DNA of 64,000 bases from Closterium sp. Naga37s-1 (lineage: Eukaryota > Streptophyta > Zygnematophyceae > Desmidiales > Closteriaceae), in contig CANJKZ010000952.1 in assembly GCA_947471745.1 (NCBI GenBank), positions 1,656,001 to 1,720,000 on the forward strand, read 5' to 3'. Of the stretch, positions 63,963 to 64,000 are shown in pieces. The translations under genes were made by a program, and so were the position numbers. Numbering within the stretch: position 1 is the stretch's first letter; every line of letters starts with the position of its first letter. Under the pieces are notes generated by a model that saw only the letters and a list, made by a program, of their open reading frames with translations, ran no database searches and was not told the DNA's origin.

Positions 63963-64000
63963 GTGTGTGCTGCCATGCCATGCCATGCCATACATACAGT

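Overview
This is eukaryotic DNA from a repeat-rich genome of the green-plant lineage. The only host gene I recognise is a plant-type leucine-rich-repeat receptor-like kinase (LRR-RLK) with many small phase-2 exons. The rest is mostly Ty1/copia LTR retrotransposons primed by initiator-Met tRNA. GC-rich coding, plant-type RLK architecture and runaway repeats in introns would fit a streptophyte alga (a Closterium-like desmid is my guess), but the sequence alone does not prove this. No rRNA, tRNA, CRISPR or prokaryotic features were seen. || Layout. 1-6219: Copia-A copy 1 (minus), cut by the window edge, with a nested small LTR element (TRIM-1). 6217-7462: TRIM-2 (plus), fused to the truncated 5' end of Copia-A copy 1. 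7469-14310: Copia-B (plus), full length, TSD ACATC, no gag. 14640-17331: 5' half of Copia-C (plus), joined tail to tail to the 5' half of Copia-D (minus, 17332-20307). 20308-23399: about 3.1 kb without a recognisable gene. 23475-32367: Copia-A copy 2 (minus), full length, TSD AAGGA, carrying the same nested TRIM-1. 32708-40497: Copia-E (plus), a different lineage with LTRs of about 1.15-1.2 kb, TSD GTATT. 40503-44372: non-coding flank. 44373-63962 and beyond: the LRR-RLK gene (17 exons visible, all splice phases consistent). One of its introns holds Copia-F (minus, 53386-59402, TSD CTCCC), which itself contains a fragment of the Copia-E LTR. || How the parts relate. Copia-A to -D and both TRIMs share a leader plan: an iMet primer-binding site, then a short hairpin in most of them, then an invariant GGGCCCACC box. 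This is a candidate common packaging/dimerisation or promoter signal, and would explain how gag-less and coding-less elements move. The RLK gene is the most unusual region. Many of its exons have partial 'echo' copies in the neighbouring introns, often with intact splice sites. At least eight of these local duplications are separated by a short palindrome of consensus TTTTGAGNCGNCTCAAAA, so that each palindrome sits between two direct copies of its flank. I know of no described element with this form, and it is my main candidate for something new.
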